Shown here: positions 1 to 11,984 of the stretch, in pieces
Position numbering within the stretch: position 1 is the first letter of the stretch
How the letters are laid out: the number at the start of each line of letters is the position of its first letter
Assembly: GCA_009746045.1 (NCBI GenBank)
Contig: RPFO01000246.1
Location: 665,642-729,641 of the forward strand
Direction: 5' to 3'
Length of the DNA stretch: 64,000 nt
DNA from: Mesostigma viride
Lineage: Eukaryota > Streptophyta > Mesostigmatophyceae > Mesostigmatales > Mesostigmataceae
Program-made: the position numbers and the translations under genes
The notes under the pieces: model-generated
Databases searched by the model: none
What the model was told of the DNA's origin: nothing
What the model saw: only the letters and a program-made list of their open reading frames with translations

Positions 1-3000
1 TGGGCCGCACAAAGGGGGAGCGAGAGCTCATCAGCGCCGGCGCTGGCTCTGCGGCGGCAGCACTGGTGGCTGCCGCACCGGTGGCGCCACTGGGAGGTGC
101 CGGGGCAGTGATGGAGGAGGCCAAGCTGTGGCCGCTACTGGCGGCAGCAACGGGGGACAACGGGGGCATGGACGCGGTCCCTGGCCCCGTGTTGTTGGCA
201 AACGTGTGCGCGACACCGTTGGGTACGGCCGCGACGCGTCCTTTAGCCCCTTGTGTCCCTGCGGCGTCATCACCCACCACCAACGGATGCGACAGCAGTG
301 CGGGCAAATGGGGAGGCGGGGCATCCCCCTGGGGCGTCCGTGCCCCCCCTGGCAGACCCGCGCCGGCCTGCTCGGCCACCCCAGGCGCACTGGCTGCCCC
401 GAGCGGGGGTGCAGGGTCTGCTCCCCACAGGCCCACGCGCTTGCTGACTCGCGCCTTCTTGTCCGCATGGGGGCGTGCCAAGTCCGAGTGCGCACTGTCC
501 CAACTCTCCAGCATCGCAAAGGAGAGTGTGCCCACACCCTCGCCCATGCCGTAGGCTGGCCCGGGCAAGCCCGTGCACAGCGTGAGGTCGAGCGGATGCG
601 AGCCGAAGAGGACGCTTGTGCTGCTGTAGTCGCTGCCGTCCGTGTCACCCAGGGTGTCCCCCATGCCCGCGTTGGCCAGGGTGACGTCTGAGAGCAGTGC
701 CGCGCGCGCACTGCCACAGGGGGAGGCACTGGGGGGGGTTCCTACGCCCGTGCCGTCAATCAGCAGCGATATGTGGTCGGGGGTGGGCACGCTGTCGTTC
801 ATGGCAGGAGTACCCGTATGTGTGCCACCCCCCATCACGGCATTAGCATCGCCAGCCAGCCATCCCTGCTCCCCAGACACTCCCCCCGCCTCATGCTTCG
901 AGAGCCAACAGCCACCGGCGCTGTGGCCACCCGTGCCCACCGCGAGGGATTTCGAGGGGCTGACTGGAGCACCCTGCAGGGTATACAGGGGCGGATTTGC
1001 ACCAGGGAGCAGCAGGGACGGTGGAGACATGCACCTGCCGCCCGACACGGCCCGCTGGGGGCTGCGTGTGGGTAACAGCTTTACAGGGAGCGGGGAGGCG
1101 GTATCCGGCGCTCGCAGGTCTGCGAGGGTCCCCCGGCTGTCTGGCGACAGGTCGTACGGCATCAGCAAGGGCGTGCTGGGGGCGGAGCCGTCGCTGGCAT
1201 GCCTCTGCGTGCCACCTGGCGTCCCCCCGGAAGGTGACTTGGGCGGCAGCGCATCGTGCTGCCACAAGCTCGCGCTGTCGGCCTTGCGCGTGTGGAGCAA
1301 CCGCAGCAGGCGGGAGCGCAGCGAGCCGGAGCCCAGATGCCTGGAGGAGGGGCTGCCCACGAGGGGGAGGGAGGCGGTGGGAAAGCCGAGGGGGAGGGCC
1401 GGCCGGTACTTGCTGGGTGATGCGGGATGAGCCCCTGGCTGCGTCGCCAGAAGCGGGTTTCCAATGGGCGTATCGGAAGGTTCACCTGCAGGCACTGTGG
1501 GCAAGGGCGGTGGGCCTGATGAGAGCGACATGGCAGGCTCGGCCGAACCAGGGTCGTTAAGCGGGCTTGTGCCGTGGCTGGCCGCGCCCAACGGCGCCGC
1601 TGCTGCTGCCGCCGCCCTGTCTGGGCTGCAGGGCTCCTCCACGACCTGCTCCTGCCACGTGACCGAGCGTCCCACCATCTTGCGTGGCTTGTCCCCTGGA
1701 GCGTCCGCCTGGGGCGGACCCGAGCGAGCGTGCGCCAGATGTCGCTCACTGCGGATCTCAACGGTCGACACGCCCCCCGCGGGCCCCTTGCCCTCCCTTC
1801 CCTTGTCCCTGTCACCCTCCCTGTCCTGATCCCTGGCATCCGTGCTGGGCTTGTAGCTCCACGACGCGCGGCGGGACACCCGGGGCGGGTCGGGCATGCC
1901 ACCGAGCGCGCTTGCCAGCTCGCCACTGAAGTCTGCCACCACAGTGTCCCCCGTGCCGCTCCTCGCGGGTGATGTCACGGAGCGGGGAAGCGTGGCGGGG
2001 GCAGTACCGGGGGTGGGCCCCCGAGAGTCCTCCTCCTGCCCAGCGCCCACAGCGGGCGGCTGCATGCCCTGTGGCGGCTCGAGCAGTCGGAACACGAGCG
2101 TGAAGCGCAACAGCGTGCCGGGCCCGTCCTTGTCGGCGATGTGTACACGCCCGCCCATCATGCCCACGAGCGACTGCACGATGGACAGGCCCAGCCCTGG
2201 GGAGTTGGGCACGCAGGGGGAGGGAGCGCGAGGGTATAAGGGGGACAGACCCAGGGGGGGCACGCAGGGGGAGATGTTACGGGAGGAAAGGGGAGGAAGA
2301 GGGGCCAGGGAGGAATGGGGGCACAAGGCTTGCAGGGAGTGAGAGACAAGAGGGAGGGTGAGCATACGCACGCGAGGGTGCCCAAGATGTAGCACATACG
2401 TGGTGGCATATACGGAACCGAGAACCGGCGGGTAGCGGAGCATGCTGGCAGGCTGTGGGGACCGATGCCGGCGAGGCGAGGCCATGAGTATCTGCTTGGC
2501 CACAACGTGGCGCGACCAAAGTGCGTGGACTGTTGCGGCACCAACAGTTCTGGCGGATACACCGCGCATGTCACCGTCCCGCGGGGGGGGGCGATCACAG
2601 CTTGCAACCCCCAGCACCCAGGGACAGTGAATCCACATGGAAGCACGCACACGTGGGGTACGAGCCCATGCACCTGCATGTGTGGTGGTAGCCCATGGGA
2701 AAACACAGAGGGGTTCATGGTTACGCGCCCAAACCAGCATCCCCCCGACATCGCACGAGGTGATGACTCCCATGTCTGCGGTGTAGGTTGGGGAAATGAG
2801 ACGTATGCTGGGGTAGATGGAAAGCCGGGCGTACGGCGCCCCGTACCTGTCCCCCCAAACTTGCGCGTTGTCGTGCTGTCCGCCTGCACAAACGACTGGA
2901 ACACGGCCTCTCGCTTGTGCGGGCTGATTCCCAGCCCCGTGTCGTCCACCTCACACGCCAGCTCGACGTAAGGGCACGTGAGGCAGGCCGCGTCATGCCC

Positions 3001-6000
3001 CGCCCCATCCATCCCCCCCCCCCCCCTCCTTGGCCGCGCCGCTCTTGGGGCCGTCGTCGAGAGAGAAGGAGAGACGCTGCACACCTTGCTGCCAGAGTGA
3101 AGCCCCCTTGCCTGACAGGGAACAGCTGAAGCCGTCAAGGGAGGTGGGGGAACGCGGCCCCCCCCGGGGGGAGCCCGTCTGCCAGAACACGCGCGCCACG
3201 CGCATGCGGATGATGATGTGGCCCGTGGCGGTGAACTTGGACGAGTTGGAGACGAGGTTGGTGAAGATCTGCGTCGTGCGCAGTGGGTCTGCCGCACGCA
3301 CGACGGATGGAGGGGGTAGGCACAGGGGGCAGGGGTGTACCAGGGACATGGGCGAGGATGGTTCATGGCTGGGGACAGGGGGCTGCTGGGTGTGGCCTCC
3401 GCCAAGGGTCAGCGTCCGTTGAGCAGTCCACACAACAGGCATGCGGGGAACATGCGGGGAACCAAACCCACAAGCTCATGTGTACGCACGCACACAGGAA
3501 CAGGGACAAACCGACATGCGGACCTCCGCGAGGGGGCACGAGACAGGGCGCGGCGCCCGTAAGAAACGCGTGCGTAGCAGCCCATGCATCCCCACCTGCG
3601 ATACAAGCACAGTCCGGCACGATAGATTACAAGCAACAGCCCGGCTGTGTGCGGCAAACCTGTCAGCGGGCATGCAGACCGCGGGACTCCATTTGCCAGC
3701 CACCGGCAGGGCAGTCTGCATGCACCAGCCACGCCTCAACACCCCCAGGGTCCCTGCTCACCTCCCTCTACCTCAACCGGCAGGTTCTCGTCCAGCTCCA
3801 GTGCCAGCTCCACCTTCTTGCTGGCGCATGTCACCCCAAACCTGGCCAAAGGACCATGCCACGGGACCATGCCACAGGACAGCACGACAGCATTCCGCAC
3901 GGCCGACGCCACACAAGGCGGACGCACGCACATACGCAGAGTTCGCACCCATGGACAGCACAAGCAGGGCGTCAGTATTCAAGTACATTACTATATTGTA
4001 AATGTTTCATCCCAATAACACATTTCCTGGGTGATGGAGAAAAGGATTGGCCATGCAAACGGAAGCCAGTTAACGGCCCACGGCAGTTGCGCATGGGTAC
4101 GCGATGCCATCACGTGACACGTGTATCAGCCATGCCATCCCATTGCTGGGCCATGTCATGCTGACGCATGATCTCCGGCGTTGTTGTGCCATGCATTGTG
4201 GTCACTATAGAGAGCCATATGGATATTGCATGGCATCAGAACTCACCACGGCACATGTTGGCAAACATAACCATAGAATGTTCAGACACTGTAACCACCA
4301 TTCCTACGTGTACTAGCCTGCAACATGGCACGCTACTCACAGCTGGCAACCTTCTTGAGTGTCGTCCATGCCATGCCTGGTCACTGTAACAGTTTTATAA
4401 CGTGTATATGTGTATACTACTCACAGCCGGCACACGTTCTTGAGTGTTGCCCATGCCACGCCTGCTCACTGTATCAGTTTTATAACGTGTATATGTGTAT
4501 ACTACTCACAGCCGGCACACGTTCTCCAGCGTCGCCAGCAGCGAGAAGGGCTTCTTCTCCAGCGTCATCTTGCGGCTCTCGATCTTGGACAAATCCAGCA
4601 GATCGTTCACAATCTGTAGCAGCGCGCTCGCCGACAACTTGACCTGCGCACCGTGCATGGGTACACACGCACACAGGCACACCAGCACGCAGGTATGGGC
4701 CAGGGGACAGGGCAACTTGCACAGGGTGAGTGTGGACCAGAATTAGCACATGCTGGTGGATTGGGTGCGGAGCACTTGTTTCAACGTGGCCGGTGAGGCG
4801 ACCCATATGCAAGTCCGTGCGACCTACGAACACTGCCCACATGCCCTTAACATGTCTATCCACACACCCACATTGCCTTAGCACTTCCACACTTCTAGTC
4901 CCTACACTGGTTTTAGTCCCTACACTGGTTATAGTCCCTACACTAGTTTTAGTCCCTACACTAGTTCTAGTCCCTACACTAGTTCTAGTCTGCCGTCCAC
5001 ATTATTCTGTCAACAAACTTTATAAGTCAAAAAACGGTTCCGAGGGCAAAGAATTACCCGACACCACTGGTGCCACGTAGCACTTAAGTGGCCACTGTCG
5101 CCCCACCTGCAGCAACAAGAAAAGGCACGCGTTAAATTGGCCCCTATTGCCGGCACCTGCATGCCTTCACTGCCCGCTATCACCCAAACTGTCAGGAACG
5201 GAACTGGACCCTATTGCCTGCGTCATTGCCATCGCCAGCCAACACAAGTGCTCTCGCCCGCACCTGCATGAGCGATTCGGCATGCTCCGGCTTGAGGTCC
5301 TCATCCAATAGTAGGTCGACAAATCCGCAGATGCCCGTCATGGGCGTGCGGATCTCGTGGCTCACGTTGGCCAGGAACAGTGACTTGGCCGCGTTGGCCT
5401 CCTCGGCGCGCACCTTGGCCGCCTTGTACGCCGCGTTCATGCGCTCCATCTCCTTCTTAAAGCGGACCTGAGCAAGGGGGGGGGGGAAGGGAAGCGGGGG
5501 GGGGGGCCAAGAGGGGGAGAGGTGGAAGAAGGCAAGTGGAGAGGGGAAGGGGGGGGGGGGGGAAGGGGGGTAGAGGGGGGGTAGAGGGGGGGGGTTACAG
5601 GGGGGGGAAAGGGGGGGGACAGGGAGGGCTTGTTTAAAATGAGGCTCCGTCAAACAGGGGTTTCAACACAAACGGTTCACTGAAGGGGGGATCCATGGGG
5701 ACCAAAGGGGGCCCAGGCCCCAGAAGTGGAGGCATGGATGGCACGCAGGCAGGGCAGGTCGTACACTCAGTAAAGAGGAAGAGCGAAGAGCGACGGGACT
5801 GCCCAGGGAGTCCATCCATTCGTGTGCGGGAAAGAAAATGGTGGGGCTGGCATGGGCTTTCAAACAGGAACATTTTGCAAATGACGAAACTGTATCCTTT
5901 TGCGAAGAACAGAAGCGATGTCCACTGGGAAGAGACAATACGTCTCATAGCACAGCTTGCCTCCGCCCTAAACCTCCACGCCAATGGTCACAACCTCACA

Positions 6001-9000
6001 GATAGCAGACCCGTGCACACGCTTTCCCACTGATCCTCAAGCTTTCCTACTGAGCTTTCCTACTGAGCTTTCCTAGTGAGCTTTCCTACTGATCCTCAAG
6101 CTTTCCTACTGAGCTTTCCTAGTGAGCTTTCCTAGTGAGCTTTCCTACTGATCCTCAAGCTTTCCTACTGAGCTTTCCTAGTGAGCTTTCCTACTGATCC
6201 TCAAGCTTTCCTACTGAGCTTTCCTACTGATCCTCAAGCTTTCCTAGTGAGCTTTCCTACTGATCCTCAAGCTTTCCTACTGAGCTTTCCTACTGATCCT
6301 CAAGCTTTCCTAGTGAGCTTTCCTACTGATCCTCAAGCTTTCCTACTGAGCTTTCCTACTGATCCTCAAGCTTTCCTACTGAGCTTTCCTACTGATCCTC
6401 AAGCTTTCCTACTGAGCTTTCCTACTGATCCTCAAGCTTTCCTACTGAGCTTTCCTACTGAGCCTCAAGAGCTACCAACGCCCCCTCACTTCCTTCATCC
6501 CCCACCTCCTTGTACCACATGCATTCCCGCGTCCGCTCACCTCCTCGACCTGCCCGCCCACCCCACCACCCTAACCCCCCTCACACATCTTTCCTTCACC
6601 CTTCCCCTCACCTCCTTGACCCATCGTGCGATGGACATGGCCATGAGCACCACGCCGATGAGGAATATGCATGCGGCCGCGACGTAGATCGTCAGCGCCG
6701 CGATGCGGTTGGCCTCGTCAAACTTCTCGTACACCGCCTGGCGCGGCAACAGGATGACCACAAACAACTCGAGCGACCGATACTCCATCCGCGTGCAGTC
6801 CAACAGGTAGCGTGCCCCATCGACAACGATCGTCCCCCGCAGAACCGTGTGACCGGCCTCCCGACACACCGCCTTGAGGCTCTCTCGACCCCCCAGCCCC
6901 GCCTCCTCCCGCATGCGCGCCCGCAGGAAGCGCCCCCCGGCCGCGATCGCCGCGTCCTCGCTGTTGTCGGCGAGAATCGGCACGGTGACGTTGTAGACAT
7001 TGGCGCCCGGCACGGTCACCTGCACGGGTGGCATGGCCTCGCTCCCATTGCTGGTGCTGTACACGCCCCCGTTGGACGCGGCCACAAGCGTGCCGTCCTC
7101 AAGCGCTAGGTACTGCCGCCCGCCCCACGTCTCCACGTTGGTCACCAGCGCCTCGATCGAGGTGACCAACCCCAGGTGGCCCAACTCGACGCCAGCTGGC
7201 GAGTAAATCCCCACGTGGGTCAAAATGAAGATGGCCTCGCGCCCCGCGTTCAGGACCACGTGCCGCAGGCGCACCCAGTTGAACGCGACGGTGCCAGGTG
7301 GCGGGAGCGGCATAGTGACAAACTTCGGCGTTAAGCGGGGCAAATCAGAGAACGGGAGCACCTCGCCAGCGCCGAGATCTGACCGCTCCCCGGTCACGTT
7401 GTTGACGGCCTGGAGGTACAGCCTCGTCAGCCCCGCGACACGGTCGTTCGATAACCGTATACTGGGCGGGTTGATGAACGACTGCGTTAACGTGGACTCA
7501 ATATACTCCAGCCCGATTGCCACGATAATCCCAATCGTGTTCAAGCGCTCGGCGGACGACGCGGTGACGGCGTTCAGGTCTTGCACGTGGGAGCGCGTGG
7601 TGGGCGGGTCGTTGGGCACCCACACGCGGTGGTTGGAGTAGACGCGGCCGACTTGGAGCGTGAAGGCCTCCATCGTGTCCAGCACGTGGACCACGCTGTT
7701 GCGCGTCTCGTTCAGGATGGAGTCGCGCACCGCGTACGAGAGCGCGTCCACGCCGTCGACGACCTTGCCCTTGTAGAAGCGGATGGCCGCCCACGTCACG
7801 AAGAAGATGCCCGCCGTCAGCAGTGACTGATTTGGGGGGCGGGCGGGCGGGCGGCGGGCGGGCGGGCGGGCGGGGGGGGGGGGGGGGCGGGGGTTCGTGG
7901 GAGAATTAGAAGCGGGGGCTGTTATACTTTGTTCTTTGTGGGTGGGTTGGGAAAGGGGGGAAGCGGGGGGGGGGGGGGGGGGGGGAAGGAGTTTGGTGAT
8001 TGGGCACCCCGTGAGTGGATGCCACAACCCGACAGCAAGAACGCACATCAGATGTTCCATCACAATGGTGTGCCACCTGGTTCCGCACAAACTGAAACAG
8101 TCAGGGACCGCATGGACAGCGCCGTTAGGGAGCCGCTGGCGCACCGAGGGGATGCGACACCCCAACATCGCAAGGTAGGAGGGTACCCAATTTGCATTGG
8201 TGTGCAGTGCGCATGCCACCCTCGCTCTCACAAACATGGATCAGCACACTCTGTTGACGCGTGCTACCACTTCGCCAGGCATCCTTGTATAGAAAGAGGG
8301 TTGGATTCCACCTTGCTAGCACAGGAAGCAAGGCATGCTATCCTTCACGCTGTGAACGAGGGACCATTCAGGTCCCCTGGGCCCTACCTGATACACAGTG
8401 TGTGCTTGTGTGGGTGGCTAGCCCATGTGCGATGTGACATGGGTGGGTGGGTCAGTGGGTTGGGTGATGGGCCAGGTAGATGCGACCCAATGTGGTATGA
8501 GTGCAGTGGCAGGCCGTGCAGCCCTATTGGCTGGCCCAGGGAGACCCTGCGCAAGCGCGTCCACGGACCCTCGCCATGCATAATGTGGTCCAGCCCCTAC
8601 ATTGGCGACTGTACTGCTTCAAAACAACATAAGCACTTCTGGGAAATGCGCTGACAGGGGCAGCGCACCACGTACACATGACAACATACTATGCATTGCG
8701 GACGTAGGAAGGTATAGAGCACGCTCTGAGTGGCTACGGCTCACATAACGCTCTGAAAATGGTCCGCATTTTCCCCAGAAGATCGGACCTTTCGTGATCG
8801 CACCTTGCATGCCCATTCTCCCAGGGTGAACCAATTAGACACGACAGCCACTGTCTAGGGACTTCCATGGGCCCAACACGACAGGGCAGTCTCACGCACG
8901 CTGCACAGACAGCGAGCTGTGGTAGACACGCCATTCGTGATCTCGCTCTTACCATCAGGGCAACGCGGAAGATAACAGCGCGCGGGACCATCGCCTTGCG

Positions 9001-9138
9001 TGTGCGCTCCTTGGAATCCCCCCCTCGAGCCCCGCGCGCGGCTCCGTCTTCCGTCAAATCAAGAAACGTTTTGTCAGCAGTTGGCATCCGCGGCGGCGTG
9101 TCCATGCCGCGGCGGCGCCTAAACTGTTCTAACCCCAT
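1..9138 (-). CDS. hybrid-type sensor histidine kinase, 5' part of gene (continues past left edge)
   Basis: Membrane sensor kinase that autophosphorylates a histidine and normally passes phosphate to a receiver domain. Exons read from the splice sites: 9138-8953, 7826-6612, 5467-5264, 4643-4510, 3820-3762, 3288-2847, 2196-1 (open to the edge). The ATG at 9138 was chosen because its exon ends at a GTAAGA donor and joins in phase 0 to the next exon, completing one hydrophobic segment (residues about 53-77). A second membrane segment lies at about 437-460, so residues 78-436 should be the extracellular sensor (possibly Cache-like). HisKA carries [10 protein letters not shown] (His about 504). HATPase shows [19 protein letters not shown] and [19 protein letters not shown]. 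About 690 low-complexity Ser/Pro/Gly/Ala residues follow without a stop. A receiver domain is expected beyond the edge but not seen. Exon 3288-2847 is out of frame by one base, with a 14-C run at 3013-3026: a homopolymer error, polymorphism or unrecognised intron. Confidence 0.85.
2847..4643 (-). other. kinase core exons: end of HisKA and HATPase N and G boxes
   Basis: Three exons of the kinase. 4643-4510 encodes the second HisKA helix ([16 protein letters not shown]). 3820-3762 is a 59-nt mini-exon that joins CT|C and G|AC in phase. 3288-2847 encodes the N box ([17 protein letters not shown]) and G1 box ([10 protein letters not shown]). Between the two boxes lies an unusual insertion of about 60 residues rich in Ser, Gly and Lys, which contains the 14-base homopolymer where the frame slips. 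The known family has only a short loop here, so this may be a lineage-specific loop or a badly resolved intron. Confidence 0.75.
4332..4520. repeat. 85-bp tandem duplication that copies an exon end and its 5' splice site
   Basis: The segment starting CTACTCACAG recurs at 4332, 4417 and 4502, a period of 85 bp. The copy at 4502 contains the true donor of exon 4643-4510 (minus strand CGGCT|GTGAGT). The two upstream copies carry the same exon-end-plus-donor sequence inside the following intron. Confidence 0.85.
4896..4990. repeat. 18-bp tandem repeat in a kinase intron
   Basis: About five copies of TAGTCCCTACACTGGTTT and close variants, within intron 4644-5263. No coding potential. Confidence 0.85.
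5471..5630. repeat. G-rich low-complexity tract (C-rich on the gene strand)
   Basis: Long G runs on the plus strand next to exon 5467-5264. On the coding strand this is a very C-rich pyrimidine tract ending TTGCTCAG at the 3' splice site. Confidence 0.8.
6021..6468. repeat. 33-bp minisatellite in a kinase intron
   Basis: Roughly 13 copies of a 33-bp unit built from CTTTCCTACTGAG and CTTTCCTACTGATCCTCAAG sub-motifs, in intron 5468-6611. The period is a multiple of three, so it stays open as a repetitive peptide, which I do not treat as a gene. Confidence 0.9.
7831..7990. repeat. G-runs and GGGC repeats in the first kinase intron
   Basis: G/GGGC tract at 7831-7903 and a run of about 25 G at 7962-7986. 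The first lies just upstream (coding strand) of the 3' splice site of exon 7826-6612 and is C-rich on that strand. Confidence 0.8.
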
Positions 9139-10284
9139 GGTTTTAGCCGGTTACAGTGCCAGCGTACATTCCCTGATATATTTCACATGGGATGCATCGT
9201 CCGCAATTCGCATTCGTCACGGGGCCGAACGGCTTAGGCGACAGTACACCAGCTGTCGACAATTCTGAATAATGCAGGGACACACTTCAAATTTGTTAGG
9301 GTGTTTCGGCATCCATCGCCAGGCACGCGCAAACTCCAATGAATTTCATACCTGCATGGAAGCCTGTTCAGGTTGAACAATGCTTAGGTCCTGGCAGAAG
9401 CCAATAACGAGACAAAATCATGGTGCTAAGTTGTCAAGCGGCCCTTCTCTGGCAGCGAAAACAACATACTTTTTGTTCGCACTGCCATTCTATTTCGCGC
9501 AACTGGCGCAATCCAGCGGTGCCATCATCCCGGTTACCCCAGTGGGCGCATTCGGCATTTGCCTGAGAGAATTTAGAGTGCCGGTGCTCTGATGACTGCC
9601 CTTCTGCCTTCATCAAAATTGTGACGTGACACGAGCCTTTTACACGGCAACCTGGTGTCCGTACGAGAAAAATTTGTTTTAGTACTGACGAGTGCTGCCC
9701 ATGTGCGGCGTGGGCAACAACAACAAACAACAACAACAACTGACGGATCAGAACTGATAAGGCTCGTGAGGTCACTGCCTAAGATTTATTGGGTTGTACA
9801 ACAACAACAAAAACAAGATTTATCGGGTTGTAATGGCCGGCAAGCAGGACAACTGGCACAAGCGTACCACTCCGACAACTACACGCCCACATATACTACG
9901 GTATCTGTTCACAATCAATGTTTACACGTTCCGTGGCGCAATCTCTGCTGCCCATGTGCGGCGTGGGCAACAACAACAACAACGTTCCGTAGCGGACGAG
10001 GTTCGTCACGTGCTCCAGATTATGCACCGAAACGGTGCTTTCGTTGTCAGGGGTCCCGCCACGCCAGTGCCGCTAGTTGTTGTTGTTGTTGTTGTGTGCC
10101 GCTACAGTACAGTACGCCATACGATGAAGCGTTTCCCAGGCGTTGTTGAGAAAACGTGGGCGAGCTGATCGGCATATAGTAGTAAAGGCGTGGGAAACAA
10201 CAACAACAACAACAACAACAACAGTAGTAAAGATTCATCACGACCAACTCGAGATCAACACCAGTAAATCAGTAGTAACTGGCA
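9139..10284. other. intergenic region upstream of the kinase, with CAA/GTT microsatellites
   Basis: No gene recognised. CAA runs occur near 9717-9745, 9800-9815, 9968-9983 and 10198-10222, and a GTT run at 10077-10095. A motif reading CCCATGTGCGGCGTGGGCAA, followed by CAA repeats, occurs twice, near 9698 and 9951. It should hold the kinase promoter, but I see no clear promoter element. Confidence 0.6.
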
Positions 10285-11420
10285 GACAAGGTGGGGGGGC
10301 CAAGGCCCCCCACGAATTCGGACGCACTACGACACCAGGGGCCCTGAGGCCTTCGCCGAAAGCTTCGGGCCGCCGGGCGAAGCGCCCGCCTACCGGGCCG
10401 GCCCCTACGCCGGGGGGCGAACGCTCGGCGGCCTTCCTGTGGGGGCTTAAAATCGCGCGCGCTCGCGCCGGCCCGCCGCACCGTCGATCCCACGCTCCGT
10501 CCCTCACGGGGAAATCTTCCAAATCAATTTTTATTCCTCGGAACTACGAAAATTCGGCCTGAACTCGGCCTCAATTCGTTTTTATTGCTCGAAACTAGTG
10601 AGCGCTCAACCAAAAACGATTTCAGGCCGAATTTAGCATGCGTTCAGGGCAAAATTTCGTTGGACATTTGATTTCAGCAAAATTCAGATTCTCTCTGCGC
10701 CGAGTCCAGAATCGGCTCAGAATCTCGCAAAGTTCGTCCAGCAAGCATCGTACTACACTCCGCTCCTCCAACTCAAATTTTTTGTGTACTTTTCAACTAA
10801 AATTCAGTCAGATCACGTTCAGACTTAAATTTCGGTCTGAATAAAAAATTGCAACGGAAACGTTCAGTATAACGGTTTCTGAACAAAATGCGGACAACAA
10901 AACGGCCGTAACGCCCAAAATATTACGGTTTCAGAACATTTTCTGGACGTTCAGTAGACTTGCCAAACTGAACGCTACGGCCAAAAAGAACGGCACGCTC
11001 TCGGCCAAGCGATGGGCCCACTAGCTGCAGTTGCGTTCCGTCCAATTTCAAAGCGCCCCGGTTTGTTTGAAGATGTTCAGATTCGCGACCGAGAGTTTGA
11101 CGGCCGCGAAGAAGCCGACATCGTGCCGGGTTCCGTATTTTTATCTGGCCGCGGCCATTGGCGGGCCTCCCACCTGCCCGCAAAAGTGCTGGACCGGATC
11201 TGGACGTAACTGCCGTTTCAGACCCCGTTCAGACTTTGTGACAGTCGATCTGCCTAGTTTGCCACTTTTCGGGCAACTGCTCCGATTGGGCGGCACCGCG
11301 GATCTCCGGATCGCCCTGACTATCGGCCGCCCTGCGCTCGCGGTTTTCGTACGGGCCACTTTTCGGGCCTCACGGTTCGCCAAACTTTTGCGTTGGGGTT
11401 AATCGTAGTCACTAGAGGGG
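10285..11420 (-). mobile_element. Helitron-like unit U1, short non-autonomous (1.14 kb)
   Basis: Starts with GACAAGGTGGGGGGGCC, then the GC hairpin and GC-rich left block (to about 10505). It ends with the common right end (about 10730-11420). The middle is AT-richer and non-coding. It is almost identical to U5. Strand is given as minus to match the gene in U7, whose left end would be the element's 3' end. Its left flank is the outer edge of the array. Confidence 0.7.
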
Positions 11421-11984
11421 GACAAGGTGGGGGGGCCAAGGCCCCCCACTTTTTCGGACGCACTACGCCACCAGGGGCCCTGAGGCCCCCGCCGAAAGCT
11501 TCGACCCGCCGGGTTGAGCCCGCCGACCGGCCCGGCCTACTACGCCGGGGGGCGAACGCTCGGCGGCCTTCCTTTGGGGGCTTCCCATCGCGCGCGCTCG
11601 CGCCGGCCCGCCGCACCGTCGATCCCACGCTCCGTCCCTCACGGGCACGTCCAGCACGCGTCCTACTACTAGTCCGTTCATGCAAGTATTTCCTTACTCA
11701 TTACTTCCTAACAACTGGAACTCACAATGAAGCTATGCCATGCAGGACACAATGTGGGTACCGCTTTTTGCAAGCGGCAGCCATAACGACCAAACACTCC
11801 CATGCAAACTACCATGTTCATCATTCATTAATATTCATTGAGTGGCAATCCTTTGTAAACACATGCACCATCGGTCATGCCCACTATGACTTCATGTAGA
11901 CAATGTTTTGTACATGACTCGACACTGCCCTTGTGCGCGACCGTGGGGTGCGGCAGGCCAGCCCTGTCCGTTCGTGGTTGTGGT

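Noticed and set aside
642..1430. Plus-strand 262-codon frame and other frames in 1-2200
   Set aside because: The minus-strand frame is open over the whole stretch, continues the histidine kinase ATPase domain in phase, and explains the composition.
6181..6687. [11 protein letters not shown] repeat protein on the plus strand
   Set aside because: It is the 33-bp minisatellite inside a kinase intron; the frame stays open because the period is divisible by three.
10285..11420. The 1.1-kb units as LTRs of a retrotransposon
   Set aside because: No gag, pol, primer-binding site or TG...CA ends. The units abut directly, and the coding member between the shared ends is Rep-helicase.
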